Positions 26,683 through 36,080 are shown, counted from the first letter of the stretch. The stretch is DNA of 64,000 nt from Salipiger aestuarii (GCF_003259905.1 NZ_QLMG01000001.1:62001-126000); one strand, 5' to 3'. Notes: generated from the letters alone by a model not told the origin. Numbers and translations are program-made.

Positions 26683-27690
26683 ATGACCCCGACCACCCCG
26701 ATCCGCCGCGAGGCGCTAACCCCGACCCGCCGCGAGGCGCTTGTCCTTGGCGCCGCCGCGCTGCTGACGCCGCGCTTGGCCCGCGCCGCGACCCCCGCCA
26801 CCCTGCAACTGTCATGGCTGCATTCGGTGCAATTCGCCGGCAGCTACATCGCGCAAAGCCGCGGGTACTGGGGGGACGCGGGGCTGGATGTCACGCTGTT
26901 GCCGGGCGGACCGAACGCGCCGGTAGAGCCGCCGGTGGTGGCGGGCACGGCACTGGTTGGGATCTCGGCAGCGGATTACACGGCGGCGGCGGTCAACCAG
27001 GGCGCGCCGTTCCGCATCATCGGCGTGGCGATGCAGAAGAACCCGTTCGCCATCGCCTCGCTTGCCGCCAACCCGGTGGCGGACCCGCGCGATCTGATCG
27101 GCAGGCGCATCGGTATGGCGTTGGCCAACATGCCGGTGCTTGAGGCACTGTGCGCCCTCAACGATGTCGACATCGCCGGGATCGAGGTGGTGCCGACGCA
27201 ATACGACGCCGCGCCGCTGGTGCAAGGTCAGGTCGATTGCCTGCTGTGCTGGGCCACCGACCTGCCGGTCGCGATGCGGATGCAGGGCATCGACAGCACC
27301 GTCATGCTGCTGGCCGATCACGGCTATGCGGTGCATTCGCAGACCTATATCGCCACGCAGGACAGCCTTGCCAACCGCCGTGCAGATCTGGTGGCGCTGA
27401 TGAAAGGCGAAATCCGGGGCTGGGGCGATTACCACGCTGGCCCAGAGGCCGCAGCCAATCTGACGGTGCAGATGTTCCCCGATGCGGGGCTGGACCTTGA
27501 AACGCAAAAGCTACAGGCCGAACGGCAGGTGCCGTTGATGTTCTCGGATCTGACCGACGCGCAGGGCTTTGGGTGGTTCACCGATGACACGGTGGCGGCG
27601 AACATCGAAACGCTCGCCCTGCTGGGCAAGCCGGTCAGCGCCGACCTGTGGGACCGCTCGATCCTCGAAGAGGTCTACGGCGCGGGATGA
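26683..27690 (+). CDS. ABC transporter substrate-binding protein, NMT1/THI5-like
   Basis: 335 residues. The N-terminus repeats R-REAL twice before a hydrophobic stretch (LTPTRREALVLGAAALLTPR), which looks like a Tat-type signal. The mature protein is an NMT1/THI5-like periplasmic receptor: LSWLHSVQFAGSYIAQSRGY, PPVVAGTALVGISAADYTAA and IGRRIGMALANM. Related receptors bind thiamine precursors (ThiY), sulfonates (SsuA), nitrate and other small ligands. The phrase LLCWATDLPVAM is in the ligand cleft and is closer to the pyrimidine-precursor group than to SsuA, but the ligand is unproven. Its stop overlaps the ATPase start (ATGA). A good AGGAG site precedes the ATG. Confidence 0.87.
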   Translation: MTPTTPIRREALTPTRREALVLGAAALLTPRLARAATPATLQLSWLHSVQFAGSYIAQSRGYWGDAGLDVTLLPGGPNAPVEPPVVAGTALVGISAADYTAAAVNQGAPFRIIGVAMQKNPFAIASLAANPVADPRDLIGRRIGMALANMPVLEALCALNDVDIAGIEVVPTQYDAAPLVQGQVDCLLCWATDLPVAMRMQGIDSTVMLLADHGYAVHSQTYIATQDSLANRRADLVALMKGEIRGWGDYHAGPEAAANLTVQMFPDAGLDLETQKLQAERQVPLMFSDLTDAQGFGWFTDDTVAANIETLALLGKPVSADLWDRSILEEVYGAG

Positions 27691-28436
27691 CGGACCCGCG
27701 CGCGCTGCGGCTGGAGGGGGTCGCGAAACGCTTTGGCGACGGTGCGGGCGCGATACAGGCGGTTGCGCCCTGCGACGTGGCGATCGCGCGGGGCACGACG
27801 ACTGCGCTGGTGGGCCCGTCGGGATGCGGCAAGTCCACGCTGCTGCGCATGATCGCGGGGCTTGAGGCGCCAACCGACGGGGGCATCCTGTTCGGGGGCG
27901 AAACTCCGGACACGCTGCGCCGCCGCGCCGGGCTGGCGATGGCCTTTCAGGATGCGGCGCTGCTGCCGTGGTTGCGGCTGCGCGGCAACGTCGCGCTTGG
28001 GCGCAAGCTGGCGCGCCGGGTGCCCGATGCCGCCGCGGATGACGCGCTGATCCGGCTGGTGGGGCTTGCGGGATTCGAACGCCGCCGTCCCGCGGAACTG
28101 TCGGGAGGCATGCGCCAGCGCGCCGCCATCGCGCGCGCTCTGGCCGGCGACCCCGACCTGCTGCTGCTGGACGAACCCTTCGGCGCGGTGGACGAACTGA
28201 CCCGCGAACGGCTGAACGCCGAGCTTGCCCCGCTGTGGGATGCGCGCGGCACCACCACGCTGCTCGTCACCCATTCCGTGATCGAGGCCGTGCGCCTGTC
28301 GGACCGCGTGCTGGTGTTCAGCCCGCGTCCGGCGCGGGTGGTCGCCGATATTGCCGTGCCGCTGGCGCGCCCAAGGCATAGCTCTGCCGCCCTTGCCGAT
28401 CTGTGCGAGGCGGTGCGCGCCGCGCTGCGCGGATGA
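27687..28436 (+). CDS. ABC transporter ATP-binding protein (nitrate/sulfonate/pyrimidine type)
   Basis: 249 residues. Complete nucleotide-binding domain: Walker A GPSGCGKST (43-51), Q-loop LAMAFQDAALLPWL, signature LSGGMRQRAAIARAL, Walker B LLLLDEPFGAVDEL and H-loop LLVTHSVIEAVRLSD. The FQDAALLPWL and DEPFGAVDELTRE phrases are typical of the SsuB/TauB/ThiZ group. ATG 27687 overlaps the receptor stop and its own stop overlaps the permease start, so receptor, ATPase and permease are strictly coupled. The ATPase powers import of the unknown ligand. Confidence 0.93.
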   Translation: MTDPRALRLEGVAKRFGDGAGAIQAVAPCDVAIARGTTTALVGPSGCGKSTLLRMIAGLEAPTDGGILFGGETPDTLRRRAGLAMAFQDAALLPWLRLRGNVALGRKLARRVPDAAADDALIRLVGLAGFERRRPAELSGGMRQRAAIARALAGDPDLLLLDEPFGAVDELTRERLNAELAPLWDARGTTTLLVTHSVIEAVRLSDRVLVFSPRPARVVADIAVPLARPRHSSAALADLCEAVRAALRG

Positions 28437-29974
28437 TCCGGATGCCAAGGGTCGTTGTCTGGGCGGCGCTGCTGCTGGGGTGGGAGGTGTTCGCGCGGCT
28501 GACCGCCGACGGGTTCGTCATCGCCGCCCCGACCGAAATCGCGCAGTACGTTTGGCGCAACACGGGCCTGCTGTGGCGCGCCACGGGGGTCACCGGCTGG
28601 GTGGCGCTGCAAGGGTTCGTCTGGGGCAATCTTGCGGGGGTGATGCTTGCGCTGGCGGCGGTGTTGATACCACGCGCCGAACGCGGGCTGCTGACGCTGG
28701 CATTGTTGGCTTTTTGCCTGCCGCTGGTGGCGACCGGGCCGATCCTGCGGGTGCTCTATGGGCCGGGGCAGGGGCCGCAGGTGACGCTGGCCGCCCTGTC
28801 GGTGGTCTATACCACATTCCTGTCCGTGCTGGTGGGGCTGCGCGCGGTGCCGCAAAGCTGGCTGGATCTGGCGCGCAGCTATGGGCGCGGACCTGTCACG
28901 CTGCTGGCGCTGGTGCGGTTGCCGGCAGCACTGCCCTATCTGGTGGCGGGTTTGCAAATCGCGGCGCCTGCGGCGTTTCTGGGCGCCATGGTGGGCGAAT
29001 TCACCGGCGCGGAACGCGGATTGGGGGTGCTGACAGTGCGGGCGCTGCGCGGGCTTGATCTGCCCGCCACATGGGCCGTCGCGCTGCTGGCGGCCGCGCT
29101 GTCGATGGCCGCGTTTGCCGGGATCGGCGCGCTGGGGCGCAGGCTTTCGCTGGCCCCGCCCGAGATCCTGCTGGCGGCGCCCGATGACGCGCGGGGCCGC
29201 GCTGGCGCGTCGATCCAGGGCATCGCCGCCGTCGCCGTGGCACTTGCGGTCTGGCAGGGGGCGATGGATGCCTTCGATTTGCCAAGGTTCTTTGCGCGGC
29301 GACCGGGCGATGTCTGGGACTATCTCGTGACCGCGCCAGAGGCCGGGGCGCATCGGGCGAACCTGCTGGCGGCACTTGGCGAAACGTTGACGGTCGCGCT
29401 GCCGGGATACGGCGCGGGGCTGCTGCTGGGGGCGGGGCTTGCCGCGCTGCTGACGCTGGCACCGCCTCTTGCGGCGCTGGTGCTGCCGGTGTCGGTGGCG
29501 CTGCGGTCGATCCCGATCATCGCCACAGCGCCGCTGATCGTCTGGGCGCTGGGGCGGGGGGCTGCGGGGTCGATCACGGTGGTCGCCGTGATGATCTTTT
29601 TCCCAACATTGGTTGCCTGCCTGCACGGGCTGGCCCGTGCGCCGCGCCCGCTGATGGATCTCTTCGACAGCTATGACGCGGGGCCGCTGCGCCGTCTGTG
29701 GGGCGTGCAACTGCCCGCGATGTTGCCCGCTTTTTTCGCGTCGGCCCGGATGGCGGTGCCCGCGGCGATCCTGGCGGTGACCACGGCGGAATGGCTGGCC
29801 ACCGGGCGCGGCATCGGCGCGCTGATGGCAACCGTTGCGTCCACGTCGGATTACGCCATGCTCTGGAGCGCCATCGCCGTGATCGGCCTGGCCGCGCTGG
29901 CCACCCACGCGGGCGTCGCCGCGCTGGAACGCGCGGTGCTGCGCCGCACCAGCCCCGAGCAGCTTGCCGGATGA
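28433..29974 (+). CDS. ABC transporter permease, tandem-fused double permease
   Basis: 513 residues, about twice the length of a normal SsuC/ThiX permease. The two halves each hold a full transport domain with its own EAA-like loop: LARSYGRGPVTLLALVRLPA followed by GAMVGEFTGAERGLGV in the first, and LFDSYDAGPLRRLWGVQLPA followed by TTAEWLATGRGIGALM in the second. So the usual homodimer is replaced by one chain. The halves have diverged, suggesting an old duplication and fusion. It is coupled by ATGA overlaps to the ATPase gene upstream and the glycosyltransferase gene downstream. Confidence 0.9.
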   Translation: MIRMPRVVVWAALLLGWEVFARLTADGFVIAAPTEIAQYVWRNTGLLWRATGVTGWVALQGFVWGNLAGVMLALAAVLIPRAERGLLTLALLAFCLPLVATGPILRVLYGPGQGPQVTLAALSVVYTTFLSVLVGLRAVPQSWLDLARSYGRGPVTLLALVRLPAALPYLVAGLQIAAPAAFLGAMVGEFTGAERGLGVLTVRALRGLDLPATWAVALLAAALSMAAFAGIGALGRRLSLAPPEILLAAPDDARGRAGASIQGIAAVAVALAVWQGAMDAFDLPRFFARRPGDVWDYLVTAPEAGAHRANLLAALGETLTVALPGYGAGLLLGAGLAALLTLAPPLAALVLPVSVALRSIPIIATAPLIVWALGRGAAGSITVVAVMIFFPTLVACLHGLARAPRPLMDLFDSYDAGPLRRLWGVQLPAMLPAFFASARMAVPAAILAVTTAEWLATGRGIGALMATVASTSDYAMLWSAIAVIGLAALATHAGVAALERAVLRRTSPEQLAG

Positions 29975-31002
29975 CCGAGTGCGTCTTTGCCATTCCCGGC
30001 GATCACGCGCGCAGGACCGGCGGGTTCATCTACGAACGCCGCCTGCTTGAAGAGCTGCAATCCGCCGGGCGCAGCGTACATCACCTGCGGCTGGCCGATG
30101 GCGGCGCAACCCCCGATGCGGCCACCCGCGCCGCGTGGCGCGCCGCGCTCGACCCGCTGCCCCGTGACGTGCCGCTGATCCTTGACGGGCTGGTGTTCGG
30201 GGCGATGCACACGCGCGACCTTGCCCGGATCAAGGCGCCGGTGGTGGCGATGCTGCACCACCCGATGGGGTTGGAACACGGGCTACCGGCTGCGCTTGCG
30301 CGCCGGCTTATGGCGCGGGAAACGGCCAATCTGAGGCAGGCTGCACATGTGGTCGTGACCAGCCCGCACACCGCGCGAACCTATGTCGCGATGGGCGCGG
30401 ACCCCGAGCGCCTGACGGTGGCGCTGCCCGGATTTGACGGGCCGCTTCCGCAGCCGCGTCCTGAGGCCGGGCCGAATATCCTGTCGGTGGGGTTGCTCGC
30501 CCGGCGCAAGGGGCACGATGTGCTGATCGACGCGCTGGCCCGTATCGCGGATCTGGATTGGACTGCCCTGATCGTGGGCAAGACCCATGATCCGGCGATC
30601 GCCGGCGCGCTGCAAGCGCAGATCGCCGATACCGGCCTTGGCCCGCGCCTGCGCCTTGCCGGAGAACTGAGCGATGCCGCGCTGGCCGAAGCCTACAGCC
30701 GGGCGCGGATCTTTGCGCTGGCCACCCGGCACGAGGGCTACGGCATGGCGCTGGCCGAGGCGCTGCGTTACGGGCTGCCCATCGTCACCTGCGCGGCGGG
30801 GGCGGTCCCGGAGACGGTGGGCGGCGGCGCCCGGCTGGCCCCGCCGGACGATGCCAGCGCCTTTGCCGCGCATCTGCGCGCGCTTCTGACCGACGATGCG
30901 GCCCGCGCGGCACTGGCCGCCGCCAGCCGGGCGCTGGGGCGCGATCTGCCGGGATGGGCAGATACGGCGCGCCTTGTGGGGCGGGTGCTGGACCGGCTTT
31001 AA
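29971..31002 (+). CDS. GT4-family glycosyltransferase
   Basis: 343 residues. A GT-B-fold retaining glycosyltransferase: ILSVGLLARRKGHDVLIDAL is the start of the C-terminal nucleotide-sugar domain, and ARIFALATRHEGYGMALAEA with ALRYGLPIVTCAAGAVPETV is the E-x7-E region that binds the donor sugar. The N-terminus has the expected glycine-rich acceptor loop (TGGFIYERRLLEEL). The acceptor is unknown; with the upstream lipid genes it may glycosylate a membrane lipid or small metabolite. ATG 29971 overlaps the permease stop, so it is translated with the importer, which is an odd partnership. Last gene of the polycistron; it converges with the hybrid kinase gene with an overlap of four bases. Confidence 0.9.
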   Translation: MTECVFAIPGDHARRTGGFIYERRLLEELQSAGRSVHHLRLADGGATPDAATRAAWRAALDPLPRDVPLILDGLVFGAMHTRDLARIKAPVVAMLHHPMGLEHGLPAALARRLMARETANLRQAAHVVVTSPHTARTYVAMGADPERLTVALPGFDGPLPQPRPEAGPNILSVGLLARRKGHDVLIDALARIADLDWTALIVGKTHDPAIAGALQAQIADTGLGPRLRLAGELSDAALAEAYSRARIFALATRHEGYGMALAEALRYGLPIVTCAAGAVPETVGGGARLAPPDDASAFAAHLRALLTDDAARAALAAASRALGRDLPGWADTARLVGRVLDRL

Positions 31003-33347
31003 CGCGCGCGGTCAAGCTGGCTGCGCAGGGTGCGGGCCAGCTCTGACCGGGCGCAGGGCTTTTGCAGGATCACCCCAAGCTCGGCCAGATCCTCGGCGCG
31101 CACCGCCCCGGTGTAGCCGGACATGAACACCACGGGCAGGGTCGGATAAAGCCGACGCGCCGCCCGCGCCAGCGCAACGCCATCCAGCCGCCCCGGCATC
31201 ACCACATCGGACAGCAGCAGATCCACCGTCTTGTCCGCTTGCAGGATGTCCAGCGCGATGTCGCCGGAGCGCGCCGTCACCACGTCAAAGCCAAGCGCGC
31301 GCAGCGTTTCGGCGACAAGGTCGACCAGCGCGGGTTCGTCTTCGACCAGCAGGATGCGTTCATGTCCCGCCACGGTGACGGGCGTGCGATGCTCGGGTGC
31401 GACCACGTTGCCCTCGGGCGTGCCGGCGGGCAGTGTCAGCCGGACGGTCGTGCCCGCGCCGGGCACGGAGTAAAGCGCCAGCGTCCCACCGGAGGTTTCC
31501 GCAAAGCCATACACCATGGCAAGACCCAGACCGCTGCCCGTGCCTTCGGGCTTGGTGGTGAAAAACGGATCGGTGGCGCGCTTGCGCACGTCGTCGGTCA
31601 TGCCGGGGCCGTTGTCGGCGATGGTAAATTCCACCCGGCGCGGCACCGGATCGCCGTGCGATGCGATGTCCGGGTCGATCAGGTCGTGCACCTCGCGCAC
31701 CGACAGCGTGATCCGCCCGCCGGATTCGGGCCCAGACGACCGAATGGCATCGCGGCTGTTCAGGACCAGATTCAGCAGCGCGTTTTCAAGCTGCGGCAGG
31801 TCGCAATGAACATGCAGGCCCTCGGGCGGGGCGGAAAACAGCAGTTCGATCCGCTCTTCGATGGCAGGCACCGCAAGGTCGCGGAATTCGGCCAGAACAT
31901 CGGTCACGCGATGCGACCCCGGCGCGCCGGACTGGCGCTTGGCAAAGGCCAGCAGCCGCGCCGTAAGATCGGCGCCGCGCCGCACCGACTGGGCGGCGGT
32001 GTCCAGATACCGGCGCCCGGCGTCGTCGGCATGGGGCAGGGCAAGCTGCACGGCGTAGTCGATGGTGGCAAGGATGTTGTTGAAATCATGCGCCACTCCG
32101 CCGGTCAGCTGGCCAAGCGCGTCCAGCCGGCTGGAGCGTTCCTCGCGCTGGCGGGCGCGTTCCTGATCGGTCACGTCATCCATGACGATGACCGACGCGA
32201 TGCCGTCGGCCCGCCCGTCGGGCAGCGGCGCGCTTGACAGGGTGACAAAGCGCGGCTCGGTGTCGTCGGGCCGCTGCAGGGCCAGGATGTCGCTGTGCCA
32301 TGGGGCGCCGCTGCCCGGTACTGCGGGACGGCGCAGCGGGCTATGGGCGGGCGCCAGCGGCTTGCGGCTGTCGGGATCGACGAACCGCGCGTCGTCGGGC
32401 CAATTCTGCGGGGCGGGGCTGTCGGCAAGCCCCAGCAACCGCCGCGCGCCGGCGTTGGCAAAGGCGATGCGTCCGTCGCGGGTCAGCCCGAAAATCGCGC
32501 TTCGGGCGGTGTCGAGCACGACCCGAAGCCGGTCATTCACCGCCCGCAGGTCCGCGGTGATGTTTTCGGCGCGCCGCCGGGCGCGGCGGGTTTGCCACAG
32601 GAAGCTGGTGATGACCCCCATGATCGCCGCTGCTGCCGCCACCGACAGCCATGTCTGTCGCGCCGGAGTCCAGAAGCCCGCAGGGGCGAACCAGCGTGCG
32701 TGCAGCGCCTGATACGCGTCCAAGCTGAAATAGCCCGGAATGATCGCATCCAGCCTTTCGCGGACGGCGCCAAGCCCGGCACGCAGGGGCCTGGCCCGTT
32801 CGTTGACAAGGAACGGCACCGGCGCCTCGTCGAGCCTGCCGGTCGCTTCCTGCTGTTCCGGCAGGGCGCGCATGGCTTTTACCATTTCGCTTCGGCAATC
32901 GCCCTGTACTGCTTGCGCCCATTCGGTGGTGCTGACCAGGCGGAATTCCAGATCCGGCCGCGCCCGCCGCGCAAGGTCGCGCAGCGCATCGACGCCGTAG
33001 CCTGTGGCGGTCCGGGACTCATCGACGAAATGATCGGGCGGGGCATCCCCGATGCACACGGTCAGCACATCCGGAAACGGCGTGGGGCGCCCCGTGTTCC
33101 AGCTTGCCGGCAGCTTTTCAAGCCGGGCCCGGCGCGCGAGCCGCAGATCAAGCCCGGCTTCCTGCGCGACGGCGGGGGACAGGTCGGCGAAAGAGCCGTC
33201 GGGTTCGGTGCCGTGCGTCCCGATTGAGGCCATGTCGTTCAGGCCGGGCATGGGCGTCCAGGGCGCCCGAAGCTGCTGTGCCGCAAGCGGTGTCGCGATC
33301 AGGGCAAATAGGCCGGCGGCGATCAGCCTGGCCTCAGGATGTGCCAT
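30999..33347 (-). CDS. Hybrid sensor histidine kinase with periplasmic sensor, PAS and receiver domains
   Basis: 782 residues from ATG 33347, preferred over ATG 33359 because AGGA lies five bases upstream. Order: signal peptide (1-22), a periplasmic sensor (about 25-228) that resembles a truncated solute-binding protein ([35 protein letters not shown]), a membrane helix (233-251), a PAS region (about 272-395), a dimerisation helix with [19 protein letters not shown] (H420), a HATPase domain ([15 protein letters not shown]) and a C-terminal receiver ([28 protein letters not shown]). AHDFNNIL marks it as the HWE-like/FixL-type group that often autoregulates its own receiver. A divergent receiver-only gene starts 138 bases away and may be a phosphorelay partner. 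Confidence 0.92.
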   Translation of the reverse strand: MAHPEARLIAAGLFALIATPLAAQQLRAPWTPMPGLNDMASIGTHGTEPDGSFADLSPAVAQEAGLDLRLARRARLEKLPASWNTGRPTPFPDVLTVCIGDAPPDHFVDESRTATGYGVDALRDLARRARPDLEFRLVSTTEWAQAVQGDCRSEMVKAMRALPEQQEATGRLDEAPVPFLVNERARPLRAGLGAVRERLDAIIPGYFSLDAYQALHARWFAPAGFWTPARQTWLSVAAAAAIMGVITSFLWQTRRARRRAENITADLRAVNDRLRVVLDTARSAIFGLTRDGRIAFANAGARRLLGLADSPAPQNWPDDARFVDPDSRKPLAPAHSPLRRPAVPGSGAPWHSDILALQRPDDTEPRFVTLSSAPLPDGRADGIASVIVMDDVTDQERARQREERSSRLDALGQLTGGVAHDFNNILATIDYAVQLALPHADDAGRRYLDTAAQSVRRGADLTARLLAFAKRQSGAPGSHRVTDVLAEFRDLAVPAIEERIELLFSAPPEGLHVHCDLPQLENALLNLVLNSRDAIRSSGPESGGRITLSVREVHDLIDPDIASHGDPVPRRVEFTIADNGPGMTDDVRKRATDPFFTTKPEGTGSGLGLAMVYGFAETSGGTLALYSVPGAGTTVRLTLPAGTPEGNVVAPEHRTPVTVAGHERILLVEDEPALVDLVAETLRALGFDVVTARSGDIALDILQADKTVDLLLSDVVMPGRLDGVALARAARRLYPTLPVVFMSGYTGAVRAEDLAELGVILQKPCARSELARTLRSQLDRAR

Positions 33348-33485
33348 GACGGTCCTCATGTGATTGTGCGCTTCGCATTGTGCCATTCGACGGGGTCTTG
33401 TGGGGGCCTGGCGTGCGGCAGGCTGCCTGCCTCGCACCAGAAAACCTGTTAGGATGCGGCAACCTTGTCTGCGCCGGAGGATGCC

Positions 33486-33854
33486 ATGACTCACCACCCG
33501 GACGTGCTTGTCGTGGACGACGATCCGGCGTTGCGCGACATCATGGGCGCGGCTTGCGCAGCCTTGGGGCACCCTGCGGCACTGGCTGCGGACGGGGCGG
33601 GCGCGCTTGACCTGCTGGCGCGGATCGTCACGATCCGGCTGGCGCTGGTCGACGTGGTGCTTGGCGCGGGCGCGACCGGCTTGGCGCTTGCCGCCGACAT
33701 CCGGACGTTGCACCCGGATGTCGAGGTCGTGCTGTTGTCGGGTCTTGGCGGCAGCATCGACGCCGCTTCGGGGGGCGATGCGCTGATCCTTGCCAAGCCG
33801 CTGCCATTGGACAAACTGCGCGCCGTGCTGGACGGCAAGCATCGGGGCGGGTGA
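33486..33854 (+). CDS. Stand-alone receiver-domain response regulator
   Basis: 122 residues, ATG with GGAGG five bases upstream. It is a single receiver domain: acidic pocket VVDDDPALRD (D11-D13), phospho-acceptor D56 in LALVDVVLGAG, and conserved lysine in LILAKPLPL. No output domain follows, so it acts as a phosphate shuttle or by protein contact. Divergent from the hybrid kinase gene, with a 138-base shared upstream region, so a partnership is likely but unproven. Confidence 0.88.
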   Translation: MTHHPDVLVVDDDPALRDIMGAACAALGHPAALAADGAGALDLLARIVTIRLALVDVVLGAGATGLALAADIRTLHPDVEVVLLSGLGGSIDAASGGDALILAKPLPLDKLRAVLDGKHRGG

Positions 33855-34088
33855 GGTCGACAGATGGCTGACCGGCGATCCGGGGCCACCGATGCGGGGC
33901 CAGGGCGGCGCGACGCGTGCCGCTCAGATCATTGCGCCGCGCACGCGCGCGCGAAATGAACTGCACTATGGTGGTAAGCGGCGCGCGGGGCAAACCTATG
34001 GCACCTCGGCCCAGGGAGGGAGGGGGCGAACGCATGGGTTCGAAAGGTCGGCCCAAAGGGGCGTAGCCCTTCTTGGGCCGAGAGGGCG
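33855..34088. other. 234-base non-coding gap with a hairpin
   Basis: No gene is visible between the receiver gene (+) and choV (-). An inverted repeat, CGGCCCAA (34050-34057) with TTGGGCCG (34073-34080), could form a hairpin at the 3' side of choV, but no clear T run follows in either direction, so it is at best a weak terminator. Confidence 0.5.
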
Positions 34089-35120
34089 TCAGGCGGTGGC
34101 TGGCGTGCGGTTCAGCCCGCGCAGCACGTCATCCTTGCCAAGCTGGCCGATCAGCTGGCCGTTTTCGGTCACACCCACCGGCCCGTCATGGCCGATCAGA
34201 ATGTCGAAACCGTCGCGCATCAGGCTGTCGGCGTCCACCGTCATCGTCGGCGCGCTGGTGACAGGCTGCATCAGATCGCGCGGGCGCAGCACGCCCAGCG
34301 GGTTCATATGCTGCACAAATTCCGCGACATAATCGTTGCGCGGATCGCGAAAGATGTCCTGAGGGGCGCCGGTCTGCACGACGCGGCCGCCTTCCATGAT
34401 CGAAATGTGGTTGCCCAGCTTGAAGGCCTCGTCCAGATCGTGGCTGACAAAGACGATGGTGCGCTTGAGCCGCTGTTGCAGTTCCAGCAATTCATCCTGA
34501 AGCTTGGTGCGGATCAGCGGATCAAGCGCGGAGAACGGTTCATCCATCAACAGGATCGGCGCTTCGGTGGCAAAGGCGCGGGCCAGGCCGACACGCTGCT
34601 GCATGCCGCCCGACAGCTGTCCCACCTTCAGATCGCCCCAGTCGCCAAGGCCGACCAGATCCAGCTGCGCGTCGATGCGCTCGCGCATCTCGGCCGCCTT
34701 CATCCCCGCCAGTTCCAGCCCCAGCCCGACGTTCTCACGCACGCTGCGCCAGGGCAGCAGGCCGAATTGCTGGAACACCATGGCGACATGGTTCATGCGG
34801 ATGCGGCGCAGGGTGGCCGGGTTGGCGTGGGTCACATCGACCATGCTGGTGCCGTCGTTGACGCTGACCGACCCGCGCACCACCGGGTTCAGCCCGTTGA
34901 TCGCCCGCAGCAGCGTCGACTTGCCCGACCCGGACAGACCCATCAATACCAGGATTTCGCCTTCTTCGACGGTCAGGTTGCAGTTGTGCACGCCCAGCAC
35001 CTGGCCGGTGGCTTCCTGGATTTCGGCGCGGTGCCGGCCGTCGTCCATCAGGGGCAGGGCGGATTTCGGCTTGTCCCCAAAGACGATGGAGACGTTGTCG
35101 ATCTTGACGACGGTGCTCAT
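34089..35120 (-). CDS. choV: Choline ABC transporter ATP-binding protein ChoV
   Basis: 343 residues. ProV/ChoV-type ATPase: an N-terminal extension typical of the family (IVFGDKPKSALPLMDDGRHR) precedes the ABC domain. Walker A GLSGSGKST (61-69), Q-loop VFQQFGLLPWRSV, signature LSGGMQQRVGLARA, Walker B ILLMDEPFSALDPL and H-loop FVSHDLDEAFKL are intact. The last 60 residues are a reduced CBS-like tail (DSLMRDGFDILIGHDGPVGV). It powers choline uptake through ChoW with receptor ChoX. ATG 35120 overlaps the choW stop by four bases. Context with choX, choW and the bet genes makes the substrate assignment strong. Confidence 0.95.
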   Translation of the reverse strand: MSTVVKIDNVSIVFGDKPKSALPLMDDGRHRAEIQEATGQVLGVHNCNLTVEEGEILVLMGLSGSGKSTLLRAINGLNPVVRGSVSVNDGTSMVDVTHANPATLRRIRMNHVAMVFQQFGLLPWRSVRENVGLGLELAGMKAAEMRERIDAQLDLVGLGDWGDLKVGQLSGGMQQRVGLARAFATEAPILLMDEPFSALDPLIRTKLQDELLELQQRLKRTIVFVSHDLDEAFKLGNHISIMEGGRVVQTGAPQDIFRDPRNDYVAEFVQHMNPLGVLRPRDLMQPVTSAPTMTVDADSLMRDGFDILIGHDGPVGVTENGQLIGQLGKDDVLRGLNRTPATA

Positions 35121-35953
35121 TTGCGGACTCCGATGTTCAGGATGCGGTCGAGCATGATGGCGACCACCACGATGACAAAGCCGGATTCGAACCCCAGGGC
35201 GGTATTCACCGAATTCAGCGCGCGCACCACCGGCACGCCCAGCCCGTCGGCGCCCACAAGGGCGGCCACAACGACCATGGACAGCGACAGCATGATGGTC
35301 TGGTTCAGCCCCGCCATGATCTGCGGGACCGCATAGGGCAGTTCGACCTTCCACAGCGTCTGCGACGGCGTCGCGCCAAAGGCGCGCGCCGCTTCCAGCA
35401 GGCCGGCAGGGGTGGACGACACGCCCAGATAGGTCAGCCGGATCGGCGCGGGCAGCACAAAGATCACCGTGGCGATCAGGCCCGGCACCATGCCGATGCC
35501 GAAAAACACGATCGCCGGTATCAGATAGACAAACGTGGGCAGCGTCTGCATCAGATCCAGAACCGGACGGACATAGGCGTAAAGCCGGGGGCGGTGCGCG
35601 GTGGCGATGCCGATGGGCACCCCGATGGCCATGCAGACCACGCAGGCCGACAGCACCAGCGTCAGGCTTTCGGTGGTTTCTTCCCAGTAGTCCTGATTGA
35701 GGATGAACAGGAAGCCGAGCGCCACGAAAAGCGCCACCTTCCAGCTGCGCTGAAGCGCGTAGGTGATCGCGACAAAGACCGCGATGACGATCAGCTCGGG
35801 GGGTTCCTGCAGGACAAAGAGGATCGCGTCGATCAGCGTTTCCATCAGCACCGACAGCGCATCCAGAAAGAATTCCCCGTTGTCGCGGATCCAGTCGAAG
35901 ACGGCGCTTGCCGCCTTGCCCACCGGGATTTTGTGATCAGTCAGCCATTCCAA
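35117..35953 (-). CDS. choW: Choline ABC transporter permease ChoW
   Basis: 278 residues, six or so membrane helices. Homologues begin MEWLTD-KIPVG; the matching first codon here is TTG (35953) with AGGGGA nine bases upstream and no in-frame ATG nearby, so a TTG start is chosen. The permease domain shows RPVLDLMQTLPTFVYLIPAI and the EAA loop EAARAFGATPSQTLWKVELP. It forms the inner-membrane channel for choline. Upstream, between it and choX, a strong terminator-like hairpin lies just after the choX stop, so choWV is probably made at a lower level than the receptor. Confidence 0.95.
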   Translation of the reverse strand: MEWLTDHKIPVGKAASAVFDWIRDNGEFFLDALSVLMETLIDAILFVLQEPPELIVIAVFVAITYALQRSWKVALFVALGFLFILNQDYWEETTESLTLVLSACVVCMAIGVPIGIATAHRPRLYAYVRPVLDLMQTLPTFVYLIPAIVFFGIGMVPGLIATVIFVLPAPIRLTYLGVSSTPAGLLEAARAFGATPSQTLWKVELPYAVPQIMAGLNQTIMLSLSMVVVAALVGADGLGVPVVRALNSVNTALGFESGFVIVVVAIMLDRILNIGVRK

Positions 35954-36042
35954 TGGTCGCGGTCCCCTGTGTATGCGGCCCTCTTTGCCGGGGCCGGTTC
36001 TGATACTGAAACAGGCCCGGCCAGTTGCCCGGACCTGTCATG

Positions 36043-36073
36043 AAAACCCCCGCCAAAGCGGCTTTGGCGGGGG
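36043..36073 (-). terminator. Terminator/attenuator hairpin after choX
   Basis: A perfect 13-base inverted repeat CCCCCGCCAAAGC (36047-36059) pairs with GCTTTGGCGGGGG (36061-36073). Read on the minus strand, the G-rich arm is followed by TTTT (36046-36043), the form of an intrinsic terminator. It begins seven bases after the choX stop codon and before choW, as commonly seen where a receptor is needed in excess over its membrane partners. Confidence 0.8.
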
Positions 36074-36080
36074 ATGCGCC

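Noticed and set aside
28060-28085. GGATTCGAAC, resembling a tRNA T-arm
   Set aside because: No cloverleaf can be drawn around it and it lies inside the ATPase coding sequence (LAGFERRR).
31062-32237. 391-codon open frame on plus within the hybrid kinase gene
   Set aside because: Antisense to an intact multidomain kinase with all motifs; no independent evidence.
34050-34080. Inverted repeat after choV as an intrinsic terminator
   Set aside because: No T run follows on either strand; kept only as a note in the gap description.
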